From Clostridia bacterium (GTDB taxonomy: Bacteria > Bacillota > Clostridia > Christensenellales > Aristaeellaceae): 64,000 nucleotides of DNA. The stretch spans positions 31,785 through 95,784 of the forward strand of contig JAFQHP010000032.1 of NCBI GenBank assembly GCA_017397895.1, in the 5' to 3' direction. The notes under the pieces are model-generated. The model saw only the letters and a program-made list of their open reading frames with translations, searched no databases and was not told the DNA's origin. The translations under genes and the position numbers were made by a program. Below are positions 1-8,766 of the stretch, piece by piece; the stretch's first letter is position 1, and every line of letters starts with the position of its first letter.

Positions 1-160
1 CGGTTTCACCGTGACCATCCGCAATGTGAAAATCTCTGCCGGCGCCGGCTTCATCGTGGTGCTGACCGGTGATATCATGACCATGCCCGGCCTGCCCAAG
101 GTGCCCGCTGCAGAGCGCATTGACGTGGACGCTGACGGCAAGATTACAGGCCTGTTCTGA
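1..160 (+). CDS. fhs: Formate-tetrahydrofolate ligase, C-terminal end (partial)
   Basis: Only the last 52 residues are present; the reading frame begins at base 2 and stops with TGA at 158-160. The enzyme makes 10-formyl-tetrahydrofolate from formate, ATP and THF in the cytoplasm, feeding one-carbon metabolism. The tail contains [20 protein letters not shown], which closely matches the conserved C-terminal end of the Fhs family, where the loop MTMPGLP is nearly invariant. The 5' part lies outside the window, so domain completeness cannot be judged. A terminator follows directly. Confidence 0.9.
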   Translation, partial: GFTVTIRNVKISAGAGFIVVLTGDIMTMPGLPKVPAAERIDVDADGKITGLF

Positions 161-169
161 TAAAAAGGA

Positions 170-199
170 AAGAGCTCCTTGAAAGGAGCTCTTTTTTTG
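170..199. terminator. Bidirectional Rho-independent terminator between fhs and the PHP gene
   Basis: A 10-bp perfect stem (170-179 with 184-193) with a 4-base loop is followed by a T run on the plus strand. On the minus strand it is followed by a T run as well (A run at 162-166), so it can end both converging genes. Confidence 0.9.
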
Positions 200-213
200 T
201 TGCGATAAAGGAA

Positions 214-1023
214 TCAGAAATGGCCTTCCTCCAGCAGCTTCCGCACATCACCGGGAAGCAGGGAACCGTTTTCGCCGTGAATGTGCACCGGCAGATCAAT
301 AGGCAGGCTCAACTGCCAGGGGGGCAGAATTTCGGCGGAGGGCGTCTTGATTTCCATGGGCTTCTTTTCCAGGATAACGGAAACGTAATCCTGGATGGAG
401 GTTAAGGGCTTGTCCAGCACAATGCCGCCCAGCTTGTCATATTCCATGGTGGTGGCGTCATGATTATCGGAGCCGCTGGAGAAGGGGAGGTGAAGCTGCT
501 TTGCATACTGCAGGGCCAGGGTGTTCCACACCGGCACATTGCCGTAGTTCACCGCTTCAATACCGTCCACAAAATCCGGCATCAGGTGGATGGCGTCGTT
601 GTAAAAGCGGGAGCGGAAGGGATGGGCCTGTACCATGCAGCCGCCGGCTGCGCGAACTTCGCTGTACATCCGAACACGGTCCCATTCCTTGATATCGGGG
701 TTCAAAAGCAGCCATTCTTTCGTGACACCGTAAATGAGATACTCGTCACCGTTAAAGTTCTCCTCCAGGCCGAAAAACACGGGAAAACCCAGCTTTTCTC
801 CCTCATTCCTGGCATCTTCATAGCCGCTGTAAAATTGATTGACCCATTCGGGCCAGGGAAGGGAGCGGTCCGGACGGGTATTGCCTTTATAAAAATGATC
901 GGTGATGATAATGCCGGCATAGCCCATGTCCATGTAGGGCTTGATATAATCAGCCCCCCGGCTGCGGGCACAGGCCGAGCCCTGGGAGGTGTGCATATGG
1001 GTTTCGTAAAGATACTTCTGCAT
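214..1023 (-). CDS. PHP-domain phosphoesterase
   Basis: The protein has 269 residues and the metal-binding motifs of the PHP superfamily in order: HMH near residue 9, ITDH near residue 40, a central Glu (FFGLEEN), AHPFRSRF near residue 133, and GSDNHD near residue 184. PHP proteins hydrolyse phosphoesters using a trinuclear metal centre; members include histidinol phosphatase and nucleoside 3',5'-bisphosphate phosphatase, and the actual substrate here is unknown. There is no signal peptide. It is divergent from the GH9 gene and has no strong Shine-Dalgarno site. Single-gene unit ended by the hairpin at 170-199. The family is secure; the substrate is not. Confidence 0.85.
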   Translation of the reverse strand: MQKYLYETHMHTSQGSACARSRGADYIKPYMDMGYAGIIITDHFYKGNTRPDRSLPWPEWVNQFYSGYEDARNEGEKLGFPVFFGLEENFNGDEYLIYGVTKEWLLLNPDIKEWDRVRMYSEVRAAGGCMVQAHPFRSRFYNDAIHLMPDFVDGIEAVNYGNVPVWNTLALQYAKQLHLPFSSGSDNHDATTMEYDKLGGIVLDKPLTSIQDYVSVILEKKPMEIKTPSAEILPPWQLSLPIDLPVHIHGENGSLLPGDVRKLLEEGHF

Positions 1024-1098
1024 TTGAAAGACGCCTGCTTTCCACTGTTTTTTATTATTTTACCATTGTAATTGTCACAAAGCAAGAGTCTTTCGGCA

Positions 1099-1127
1099 AT
1101 GACAGGCAGTGAAATCTCTGCTATAAT
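1099..1127 (+). promoter_or_regulatory. Sigma-A promoter for the GH9 gene
   Basis: ATGACA (1099-1104), a 17-base spacer and a consensus TATAAT (1122-1127) lie 31 bases before the GH9 start codon. Confidence 0.7.
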
Positions 1128-1158
1128 GTTCGAAGTATCCAGGAAGGAGCATCTGTGC

Positions 1159-2769
1159 ATGTTTGAAATATATGTCAATCAGGCGGGTTATTTGCCGGAA
1201 GACCGAAAAGTTGCCGTGATTTGCCAGGAATCCGCAGGCTTTACCGTGCAGGATATGCAGGGGAATGTTTGCTACGAAGGTAAATGGAATTATTTCGGCC
1301 CGGATGCATTATCCGGGGATACGGTGTGGCAGGGGGATTTTTCTGCCATAAAAAAGCCTGGGCGGTATGTGCTGCGCTGCGAAAAGGGCGAAAGCGCCAC
1401 TTTTCTGATTGGCGAAAATGCCTATGGGAAACTGCTGTATGACGTGCTTCGGGCGTTTTATTATCTGCGCTGCGGCTGCGCCCTGGAAAAGGAGCATGCA
1501 GGGGTATATACCCATGCAGCCTGCCACACGGGCATTGCAGTGGAATGGGATAATCCTTTGGTAAAAAAGCATATTCTTGGCGGATGGCACGACGCCGGGG
1601 ACTATGGCAGGTATGTGACGCCCGGGGCAGTGGCGCTGTCCCACTTAATGTATGCCCACATGCTGTATCCGGCGGTATTCGAAAAGCTGAAGATGAATAT
1701 CCCGGAAAGCGGAAATAACCTGCCGGATATTCTGAACGAATGCAAATGGGAAATGGATTGGATCGTGCAGATGCAGCGTGAAGATGGCGCTGTGTATCAC
1801 AAGCATACCACGGCCCATCACGCGCCCTTTGTGATGCCGGAGGAAGATACAGCGCAATTGTTCCTGCTTCCTGTTTCCAGCATGGCAACGGCGGATTTTT
1901 GCGCCATTTGCGCACAGGGCTACCGGGTTTTCAAAGAATATGACAAAGAATATGCCGCTAAACTGCTGGCCGCAGCAAAGAAGGCCTATCAATGGCTGAA
2001 AGAAAACCCGGAATTCCTGGGGTTCAAAAATCCAGACGGCTGCGGCACCGGCGGCTATGGCCAGCGGGATGATTTGTCCAATCGTTGGTGGGCAGCGGCA
2101 GAGATGTATACCGCCACCGGCGAAGCAGAATATCTCAAAGACGCAATGGCGCAATTTGAAACGCTGCATTTCCACCTGTCCCTGGGTTGGGGAGATGTGG
2201 CCGGCCTTGGCGTGATGGCGCTGATGACCTGCCAATATCCGGTGAGTGAGGCATGGATGACAGCGCTGAAAAAGGAAGTGGTTGAAGCGGCAGAAAAGTT
2301 CGTTTCCATTGCGGATGGCTGCGGCTACAATTGCGCCATGGTGGAGCAAAATTACGGCTGGGGCAGCAATATGCCGCTGATGCAGCATGGCATGATCCTG
2401 GCATTGGCAGATCTTGTGGAAGGAAAGGGCCGTTTCAGGAACTGCATGCTGGACCAATTGCACGTGCTGATGGGCGTGAATGCCATGGGCATCAGCTATG
2501 TTACCGGCAATGGGGATTATGCCTACAATTATCCGCACCTTAGGCCCGCTGATGCGGATGGTATCGACGTATGCATTCCCGGCATGGTAAGCGGCGGGCC
2601 TAACCGCAGGCCCACGGACGGGTATGCAAAGGAATTGGGGCTTTTCCCGGAAGGGACGCCGCCCATGAAGTGCTATTACGATGATGTACGCTGCTATTCA
2701 CTCAACGAAATCACCATCTACTGGAATTCTCCTGTGGTGTTTGTGCTGGCAGCAGCCTTGAACAAATAA
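1159..2769 (+). CDS. Glycoside hydrolase family 9 enzyme with N-terminal Ig-like domain
   Basis: The 536-residue product has a short N-terminal CelD_N-type Ig-like domain (about residues 1-85, FEIYVNQAGYLP) followed by the (alpha/alpha)6 GH9 domain. Family hallmarks are GGWHDAGDYGRYVTPG with the catalytic-base aspartates D145 and D148, and the proton donor E517 in SLNEITIYWNSPVV. GH9 enzymes hydrolyse beta-1,4-glucan by inversion; some Ig-GH9 proteins act on short oligosaccharides. No signal peptide, dockerin or CBM is visible, so this one is predicted to be cytoplasmic and to trim imported cello-oligosaccharides. The start at 1159 is chosen over longer in-frame options because AGGAAGGAG (1141-1149) precedes it at the right distance and the Ig domain begins there. 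A terminator follows. Confidence 0.92.
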   Translation: MFEIYVNQAGYLPEDRKVAVICQESAGFTVQDMQGNVCYEGKWNYFGPDALSGDTVWQGDFSAIKKPGRYVLRCEKGESATFLIGENAYGKLLYDVLRAFYYLRCGCALEKEHAGVYTHAACHTGIAVEWDNPLVKKHILGGWHDAGDYGRYVTPGAVALSHLMYAHMLYPAVFEKLKMNIPESGNNLPDILNECKWEMDWIVQMQREDGAVYHKHTTAHHAPFVMPEEDTAQLFLLPVSSMATADFCAICAQGYRVFKEYDKEYAAKLLAAAKKAYQWLKENPEFLGFKNPDGCGTGGYGQRDDLSNRWWAAAEMYTATGEAEYLKDAMAQFETLHFHLSLGWGDVAGLGVMALMTCQYPVSEAWMTALKKEVVEAAEKFVSIADGCGYNCAMVEQNYGWGSNMPLMQHGMILALADLVEGKGRFRNCMLDQLHVLMGVNAMGISYVTGNGDYAYNYPHLRPADADGIDVCIPGMVSGGPNRRPTDGYAKELGLFPEGTPPMKCYYDDVRCYSLNEITIYWNSPVVFVLAAALNK

Positions 2770-2771
2770 GA

Positions 2772-2815
2772 AAAACAGCTGTTCAGATACGCAATGTATC
2801 CGGGCGGCTGTTTTG
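2772..2815. terminator. Bidirectional terminator between GH9 and the first esterase
   Basis: An interrupted stem pairs AAACAGC (2773-2779) with GCTGTTT (2807-2813) and GATAC (2786-2790) with GTATC (2796-2800). T runs are present in both directions, fitting the convergent genes. Confidence 0.75.
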
Positions 2816-2827
2816 GCATGTTTATAT

Positions 2828-3892
2828 TTACTTTTCCTTGATCAGCTTCACCAGGGCTTTGCTGATTTTCTGGTGGGCCTTGATGCCGGGATGGGCGCGG
2901 CTGCCCATCTGGCAGCCGGTCATGCCCTCCAGCGTCAGGGGCACGGAGAAACGGATGTCAATGCCTTCAGACCGGGCCGTGTTCACAGCGGCCAAAATGG
3001 CATCGTGGACGGGGCCTTTGTCATAAAAGACAATCCAGTAGAGCTGCGCACCGGGGTTCTTTTCAAGCAGCAGATGGATGAAGGACAAACATCCGTCCGT
3101 CAGCTTCTGCATATCCTCCTGGCTGTCGGTCAGCTTATAGGTGGTGCCGGTGGCTGGGTCGGTATAGGCGGGGGAGCCGATTGCGCCGGCATCGTTGGTG
3201 CCAAGGGCAATGACGATTTTATCAGGGGCGAAGGAGAAATCATAATCTCCCTGGGCATTCTGGGCAGTAACCGGGCCGCAGATTTTCGTGTACACCTTGG
3301 GAATGCTGCCGGAGGGATTATTATCCCAGGCACCCAGCACGCCCCAGCCTGACTGGCTGATCACCTGGTACCGGGCGTTCAGGGCATCGGCGGTCATTTT
3401 GGCATAGGTATCGGAGGAGGAAAACACCATGGGCACCCATTCCATGAAAGCCCGGGGGCCCTTGCAGCCTTCGCCGCTGGTGATGGAATCGCCAATGAAT
3501 TCGATCTTCATTTTAGGCTTATCCAGGGGCAGCAAGCAGCCGTTGGTACGGATGGCAATGAGGGACACGAAGGCTTCGCTGTCGCCGCCAAAGGGCTGGG
3601 TTTCCTTGGCAATGCGGACGATGTGGGGGCCCTTACTCAAATTCAGGAAAATGGGATACCAGTGCCTGCCCTTTTGCGGCACAAGGTTCTGGCAGCGCAC
3701 GCCGTCCACGGTGAAAGACAGGTAAGGCGCCATGGAAGTATAGCTGCATTCCACCTGCACTTCCAGATGGCTTCCTTCCACCTTCATTTCGGCAGAGGCA
3801 CTGCTCCACATCAGGGGGAAGTGGGGTTGTTCATGGTCAAAACGGCCGTTGAGGCGGATGAGATCACAATCGCGAATGGAAATGGTTTTCAT
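2828..3892 (-). CDS. SGNH/GDSL esterase, carbohydrate esterase family 2-like
   Basis: The 354-residue protein has an N-terminal beta-sandwich region (about 1-120) and a C-terminal SGNH hydrolase domain. Block I is IEFIGDSITSGEG (catalytic Ser in GDS), block III is ALGTNDAG, and the block V His is in RAHPGIKAHQKIS; the usual DxxH aspartate is not in the standard place, as in CE2 enzymes. CE2 members deacetylate xylo- or gluco-oligosaccharides. There is no signal peptide, so cytoplasmic action on acetylated imported sugars is likely. The start at 3892 is preferred to an upstream Met because AAAGGAG lies 8 bases before it. A second gene with the same architecture follows on the opposite strand, so the two are diverged paralogues. 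Confidence 0.82.
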   Translation of the reverse strand: MKTISIRDCDLIRLNGRFDHEQPHFPLMWSSASAEMKVEGSHLEVQVECSYTSMAPYLSFTVDGVRCQNLVPQKGRHWYPIFLNLSKGPHIVRIAKETQPFGGDSEAFVSLIAIRTNGCLLPLDKPKMKIEFIGDSITSGEGCKGPRAFMEWVPMVFSSSDTYAKMTADALNARYQVISQSGWGVLGAWDNNPSGSIPKVYTKICGPVTAQNAQGDYDFSFAPDKIVIALGTNDAGAIGSPAYTDPATGTTYKLTDSQEDMQKLTDGCLSFIHLLLEKNPGAQLYWIVFYDKGPVHDAILAAVNTARSEGIDIRFSVPLTLEGMTGCQMGSRAHPGIKAHQKISKALVKLIKEK

Positions 3893-3991
3893 CGGAAATG
3901 CTCCTTTGATATGAAAATCTGATTGATTCATATATAGCATTATATGATGAAAATGTCAAGGATATCAGTGCATTTGTCAGCCGGTGCGGGG

Positions 3992-4020
3992 TTGCGTGAA
4001 AATGGAAAGAATGGTATGAT
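3992..4020 (+). promoter_or_regulatory. Sigma-A promoter for the esterase-GH10 operon
   Basis: TTGCGT (3992-3997), 17-base spacer, TATGAT (4015-4020), 28 bases before the start codon of the next gene. Confidence 0.6.
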
Positions 4021-4047
4021 AAATGAAAAGAAATTCGGAGGGAAAAT

Positions 4048-5118
4048 ATGAAAACATATTTACCGTCAGATATGAATGTAAAACCCCTTGGGCGTACCCT
4101 GTTTCGGGAGAATATGCGCTGGATGTGCTATTCTGCCACGGGTGTGGAGTTCCTTTTTGAAGGGAAGACGCTGTGCATTGTGCTTCAGGGGGATGACCGC
4201 TGCGAAACGGAGGGCATGGGAGGCAATCTGGCTAGGGTAAGGGTATTGGCAGACGGCGTCTGCATTGCAGATGCCATGATCCAAAAAGCAGATACCCGAC
4301 TGGAATATACCCTTTCGGAAAACAACCTGCCCGTCCGGAAGGTAATCCGGGTGCTGAAGGTGTCGGAAACAGCTATGTCTACTGTGGCCATCCGGGAGAT
4401 TACCGTTGATGATGACGCCGTGATTTGCCCCACTAAAAAGAAGCAGCATTTGATTGAATTTGCGGGGGACAGCATCACCTGCGGCTACGGCGTGGATGAC
4501 GAAGTGGCGGAGCATACCTTCAAAACCGATACCGAAGACGCCACCAAAGCCTATGCCTATCTGACCTGTCAGGCGCTGGATTGCGATCACAGCCTGGTGT
4601 CCATCAGCGGCTACGGCATCATTTCAGGCTATTCAGGGGATGGGGAAAGAAGGGCGGACCAGCTGCTGCCCACCTATTACGAAAAGATGGGCTTTTCCTA
4701 CGGCAGCATGAATGGCGTATATCCCCAGGATGTTCCGTGGAATTTTGAAAAAATGCAGCCGGATCTGGTGGTGATTAACCTTGGCACCAATGACCAAAGC
4801 TTCACCCTGAAAAAGGAGGCACTGTGCCGGGAATACTGCGAAGAATATCAGAGATTTCTAAAAACCATCCGCAGGAACAATCCCAATGCCAAGATCCTTT
4901 CCATACTGGGCATTATGGGTATGGATCTGTGCGCCATGGCAGAAAAGGCTGTAGCTGAATACAAAGAAGAAACCGGGGACGAAAATGTGAGGTTTGTTCC
5001 CTTTGAAGAGCAGCTGGAAGAGGACGGCCGGGCGGCTGACTGGCACCCCTCCCAACTGACCCACAAAAAAGTAGCAGCCAGATTGGCTGAAATTGTGAGA
5101 AATTACATGAACTGGTAA
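4048..5118 (+). CDS. SGNH/GDSL esterase, carbohydrate esterase family 2-like
   Basis: 356 residues with a jelly-roll-like N-terminal half (about 1-125) and an SGNH domain: IEFAGDSITCGYG carries the nucleophile Ser, VVINLGTNDQSF is block III, and ADWHPSQLTHKKVAARLAE carries the DxxH dyad (DWHP). This fits CE2 acetyl-esterases acting on acetylated oligosaccharides. No export signal is seen. GGAGG sits 5 bases before the start. It is the first gene of an operon with the GH10 xylanase only 15 bases downstream, which strongly suggests acetyl-xylo-oligosaccharides as substrate. Confidence 0.87.
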   Translation: MKTYLPSDMNVKPLGRTLFRENMRWMCYSATGVEFLFEGKTLCIVLQGDDRCETEGMGGNLARVRVLADGVCIADAMIQKADTRLEYTLSENNLPVRKVIRVLKVSETAMSTVAIREITVDDDAVICPTKKKQHLIEFAGDSITCGYGVDDEVAEHTFKTDTEDATKAYAYLTCQALDCDHSLVSISGYGIISGYSGDGERRADQLLPTYYEKMGFSYGSMNGVYPQDVPWNFEKMQPDLVVINLGTNDQSFTLKKEALCREYCEEYQRFLKTIRRNNPNAKILSILGIMGMDLCAMAEKAVAEYKEETGDENVRFVPFEEQLEEDGRAADWHPSQLTHKKVAARLAEIVRNYMNW

Positions 5119-5133
5119 GAAAGGGGAAGAAAG

Positions 5134-6351
5134 ATGGATAAGTTTGCAGCAAGAAAAGCCACAGCGCCCATCCGTGTGGTGGGGAAAGACGGAGAAGCGC
5201 TGAAGAACACCGAAATCAGGATGGAAATGAAAAACCATCAGTTTCTATTTGGCTGCGGCGCCTTTGAAACGCTGGCGCTGATGCAGGCCAAGGATGAGCA
5301 GGAGAAAGCCTTTTATGCCGACCGGATAGAAAAATGGCTGGGCCTTTTCAACTTCGGCACGCTGCCCTTTTACTGGGGACGGTATGAGCGTGAACAGGGA
5401 AAAACCATGGAGCCAGAAACGCTTAAGGCGGCCAGATGGCTGAAGGATAGAGGCGTTACCGTGAAGGGCCATCCGCTTTGCTGGCATACGGCCTGCGCAA
5501 ACTGGCTGATGCAGTACGACAACAAAGAGATCATGCGGCTGCAATTGGAGCGCATCCACCGGGATGTGGGGGCATTCAGGGGCCTGATTGATATGTGGGA
5601 CGTGATCAACGAAGTGGTGATCATGCCGGTGTTTGATAAGTACGATAACGCAATCACCCGCCTTTGCAAGGAAAAGGGCCGTATTCAGCTGGTGAAGGAA
5701 GTATTCGAGGCCGCCAAGGAAACCAACCCCGGCGCCACGTTGCTGATCAATGATTTCAACACTTCTCAGTCTTACGAAATTCTGATTGAAGGCCTGTTGC
5801 ATGCCGGTGTGCCCATCAGCGTGATCGGTATCCAAAGCCATCAGCACCAGGGCTATTGGGGCCTGGAAAAGCTGCATACTGTATTGGAGCGCTTCTCCCA
5901 CTTTGGCCTGCCCATTCATTTCACCGAAAACACCCTGATTTCCGGCGACCTGATGCCGGCGCATATTGAGGATCTGAACGACTGGCAGGTGCCTGAATGG
6001 CCCACCACCCCGGAAGGGGAAGAACGTCAGGCCAGGGAAGCGGCGGAAATGTACACCGAACTGTTTGCCCATCCCCTGGTGGAAGGCATTACCACCTGGG
6101 ATCCGGCGGACGGCGCATGGCTGGGTGCTCCCAGCGGCCTGATGCGTAAAGATTCCAGCCTGAAGCCTGTCTATCACAAGCTGCATTCTCTCATCCACGG
6201 CGAATGGAAAACGGATGTGACGCTGAAAACGGATGACAACGGCTTTGTGACAATGGAGGGGTATAAGGGACAGTACGAAGCGGTGGCCGATGCCGGAAAA
6301 GCAATGTTCGATCTGAAGGATAATCAGCAGCTGATAATTATTCTGAAATAA
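5134..6351 (+). CDS. Glycoside hydrolase family 10 endo-beta-1,4-xylanase
   Basis: 405 residues. The GH10 barrel carries the acid/base E160 in DMWDVINEV and the nucleophile E265 in IHFTENTL; KGHPLCWHT near residue 111 is the conserved subsite strand. An N-terminal strand-rich segment (about 1-45) resembles the small beta domain seen in non-secreted GH10 proteins, and a C-terminal tail after residue 355 looks like a further beta-rich extension. No signal peptide, so it should cut xylo-oligosaccharides in the cytoplasm. It follows the CE2-like esterase by 15 bases, with GAAAGGGG as ribosome binding site, and is ended by a terminator. Confidence 0.92.
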   Translation: MDKFAARKATAPIRVVGKDGEALKNTEIRMEMKNHQFLFGCGAFETLALMQAKDEQEKAFYADRIEKWLGLFNFGTLPFYWGRYEREQGKTMEPETLKAARWLKDRGVTVKGHPLCWHTACANWLMQYDNKEIMRLQLERIHRDVGAFRGLIDMWDVINEVVIMPVFDKYDNAITRLCKEKGRIQLVKEVFEAAKETNPGATLLINDFNTSQSYEILIEGLLHAGVPISVIGIQSHQHQGYWGLEKLHTVLERFSHFGLPIHFTENTLISGDLMPAHIEDLNDWQVPEWPTTPEGEERQAREAAEMYTELFAHPLVEGITTWDPADGAWLGAPSGLMRKDSSLKPVYHKLHSLIHGEWKTDVTLKTDDNGFVTMEGYKGQYEAVADAGKAMFDLKDNQQLIIILK

Positions 6352-6357
6352 ACTTCA

Positions 6358-6386
6358 AGCGGGCAGATATTTCTGCCTGCTTTTTT
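6358..6386 (+). terminator. Terminator after the GH10 gene
   Basis: Nine-bp stem (6359-6367 with 6372-6380, one G-T pair) and a run of six T. Confidence 0.85.
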
Positions 6387-6468
6387 CAGCAAAAACGGAA
6401 ATGTTTTCATGCATCCGGTGTGATAAGATACCATTGCGGCCGAAAGAAAAGGAAAGGAGGGGAAATGC

Positions 6469-7749
6469 ATGGATAAAAAACAAATGCAGATGGTGATCGA
6501 CTATATTGAAGATTATTTGAAAACGGACATTCAGGCGGAGGAATTGGCGTGTATGGCTGGTTATTCGGTTTTTCATTTCTATCGCTTGTTTATGATGGCG
6601 ACGGGTATGCCGGTGATGCAATATGTGCAGCGCAGGCGTATGCTGCATGCCGTATGGGAAATACGGTCAGGCAAAAGACGGATTGACGTGATTCTGGAAT
6701 ACGGGTTTGATACCTATGCAGGGTTTTATCGTGCATTTCGCAGTGCATTCAGCTGCACGCCCTCCCAGTATCTGAAAATGAACAGGGCTAAGCGGCCCTA
6801 TCGGCTGGATTTGAGCAAGGAGGAAGTTATGCATTTATCACACAAAATGGCAAAAGAACTACTGAAACACTGGCAAATGGAAAAGGAACCGGTGCAGGAT
6901 ATTTTCTACGAAAATACCGGGAACCGCAATGAAAACGCCTATTATGTAGGCGACAATTATGTGCTGAAGTTTTCCGGAAACCTGGGAAAGGTACGCAGCA
7001 ATATTGATCTGGCTGCTGCCATGAAGGAAGCCGGGCTGAACGCTGCGGTTGCCATCCGGACAAGGGACGGCGAAGAATATATCCAGCACGCCGGTCTGTA
7101 TGTTTACCTTACCAGGCGCCTGAAGGGCAGGCAAATGAATGCCCTTGCCGCATATCAGCCGGAGACGGCAGCCTTTATTGGCGAAATTATTGGCGTTTTG
7201 CACAAGTCTATGAAGGAAAAGGATGCGCTGCTTGAAGAAAAAGACTTCTATGGTACTGTATGCGGCTGGGCCATGGAAAGCCAGGCGGTGAAAGATGTGT
7301 TTGGTGAAGAATTTCTTGCCGGAATGAAAAAAGACTTTGGTATGCTTTATCAGACTTTGCCCCGCCAGTGTATCCACCGGGATCCGAACCCGGGCAATAT
7401 CATTGTGCAGGATGCAGAAAACTGGGGATTTATCGATTTTGAGCTTTCGGAAAAGAATATCCGTCTGTACGATCCATGCTATGCAGCCACGGCTGTGCTT
7501 TCAGAAACGTTTGAAACGATACAGCGGGAGAATTGGTTCGGTGTGTATCAGAATATCCTGGCGGGCTATGACAGGGTGGCCCATCTGACAAAGGAAGAGA
7601 AAAAAGCAGCGCCCTATGTGGTGCTGGGAAACCAGATGATTTGCCTGGCTTTCTTTTCCGGCAATGAGAAATTTGCTCAGGTTTATGAAACAAACCGCCT
7701 TATGACAAAATGGCTGAAAGAAAATATGGCGCAACTTCAAATCAAATGA
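6469..7749 (+). CDS. AraC-type HTH fused to an aminoglycoside-phosphotransferase-like kinase
   Basis: 426 residues with two domains. Residues 1-110 are an AraC/XylS double helix-turn-helix (IQAEELACMAGYSVFHFYRLF, then ILEYGFDTYAGFYRAFRSAF and PSQYLKM). Residues about 130-420 are an APH/choline-kinase fold with the Brenner motif CIHRDPNPGNIIV (D305 and N310) and the metal-binding D323 in GFIDFE. Such kinases phosphorylate hydroxyl groups of small molecules, so the protein may sense or modify an antibiotic or sugar and also bind DNA; both roles are inferred. AAAGGAGG precedes the ATG, and a terminator follows. It is a lone gene between the glycan cluster and the DUF368 operon. Confidence 0.85.
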   Translation: MDKKQMQMVIDYIEDYLKTDIQAEELACMAGYSVFHFYRLFMMATGMPVMQYVQRRRMLHAVWEIRSGKRRIDVILEYGFDTYAGFYRAFRSAFSCTPSQYLKMNRAKRPYRLDLSKEEVMHLSHKMAKELLKHWQMEKEPVQDIFYENTGNRNENAYYVGDNYVLKFSGNLGKVRSNIDLAAAMKEAGLNAAVAIRTRDGEEYIQHAGLYVYLTRRLKGRQMNALAAYQPETAAFIGEIIGVLHKSMKEKDALLEEKDFYGTVCGWAMESQAVKDVFGEEFLAGMKKDFGMLYQTLPRQCIHRDPNPGNIIVQDAENWGFIDFELSEKNIRLYDPCYAATAVLSETFETIQRENWFGVYQNILAGYDRVAHLTKEEKKAAPYVVLGNQMICLAFFSGNEKFAQVYETNRLMTKWLKENMAQLQIK

Positions 7750-7756
7750 TCTATGG

Positions 7757-7790
7757 GGCAGAATGAAGAAATTCATTTTGCCTTTTTTAT
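7757..7790 (+). terminator. Terminator after the AraC-kinase gene
   Basis: Eleven-bp stem (7757-7767 with 7772-7782, one G-T pair), four-base loop and T6. Confidence 0.85.
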
Positions 7791-7802
7791 TTTCAAAAAC
7801 AC

Positions 7803-7831
7803 TCGACTATTCCTTTTGTTTCAGGTATAAT
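7803..7831 (+). promoter_or_regulatory. Promoter of the DUF368-aminopeptidase operon
   Basis: TCGACT (7803-7808), 17-base spacer, consensus TATAAT (7826-7831). Confidence 0.6.
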
Positions 7832-7866
7832 ATTGCTTGTGCGAAATGTAAACAGGAGGATAAAAC

Positions 7867-8748
7867 ATGAATTTGATTTTTAAAATGATTCAGGGCGCAC
7901 TGATTGGCGCAGGCGCATTGCTTCCCGGTGTTTCCGGCGGTGTGCTTGCGGTATTGTTTGGCGTTTATAAGCCTTTGATGCGGCTGCTGGCCCATCCTGT
8001 GAAGGAACTGAAGAATACCATCCGGGAGCTTTGGCCCATTTTGGTCGGCTTTGTGCTTGGCTATCTGGCCACTTCGCTTCTGCTGGAAGAGCTGCTGAAC
8101 AGCTATAAGACCCAGTCCCTGTCTGTTTTCATCGGGATGACCATCGGTATTATGCCGTCTCTTTTCCGTGAAGCCGGAGAAAAAGGAAGGAGCAAAAGCA
8201 GCTTCATTTCCCTCTGTATTGCTTTTGCGGTTGCGTTTGCCATTTTGTATGTTTGCAATTCCATGAACCTGCGCATCACGGATAACTTCTTCTGGTACAT
8301 GTTTGGCGGTGCCAGCCTGGCCATTTCCATTATCGTGCCCGGCATGAGCTCTTCCATCCTGATGCTGCCCTTCACAATGGCTGACGGCACGAATTTTTAT
8401 GCCAATGTGACCGGCGCCATCGGCGGGATTCTCAAGGGCGAAGCAAACTTTGTCAACCTGATTGCCATCGTTGTTGGTGCGGTTGCTGCGGTTGTACTGC
8501 TGACAAAAGCGGTGGATTACATGATGAACAAGCATTATTCCGTGATGTTCCACGGCATTGTTGGTGTTGTGATTGCATCTACCCTGGCAGTGCTTGTGCT
8601 GGGCAATCCTGAAATGCCGGCGCTGATCACTTCCTTTACGTCCAGCGTATCTTCCTTTGCCATCCACATTGCTTTTGTGGTGGTGGGCTGCGTTGCCACG
8701 CTGCTGCTGGATAAATTGAATTCCAAAGTGGAAAAACCCGAGATTTAA
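7867..8748 (+). CDS. DUF368 membrane protein, PopT-like undecaprenyl-phosphate translocase
   Basis: 293 residues of polytopic membrane protein (about 8 segments). It shows the family's two half-repeats: GALIGAGALLPGVSGGVLAVLFG at the N-terminus and the related ASLAISIIVPGMSSSILMLPF in the middle, both with the PG(V/M)S loop. DUF368 proteins have been identified as flippases that return undecaprenyl phosphate to the inner leaflet during cell-wall synthesis. AGGAGG lies 7 bases before the ATG. It leads an operon with the M18 aminopeptidase 18 bases downstream. Family assignment is firm; function is transferred from characterised relatives. Confidence 0.88.
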   Translation: MNLIFKMIQGALIGAGALLPGVSGGVLAVLFGVYKPLMRLLAHPVKELKNTIRELWPILVGFVLGYLATSLLLEELLNSYKTQSLSVFIGMTIGIMPSLFREAGEKGRSKSSFISLCIAFAVAFAILYVCNSMNLRITDNFFWYMFGGASLAISIIVPGMSSSILMLPFTMADGTNFYANVTGAIGGILKGEANFVNLIAIVVGAVAAVVLLTKAVDYMMNKHYSVMFHGIVGVVIASTLAVLVLGNPEMPALITSFTSSVSSFAIHIAFVVVGCVATLLLDKLNSKVEKPEI

Positions 8749-8766
8749 GAGAGAGGAAGGAAATAT

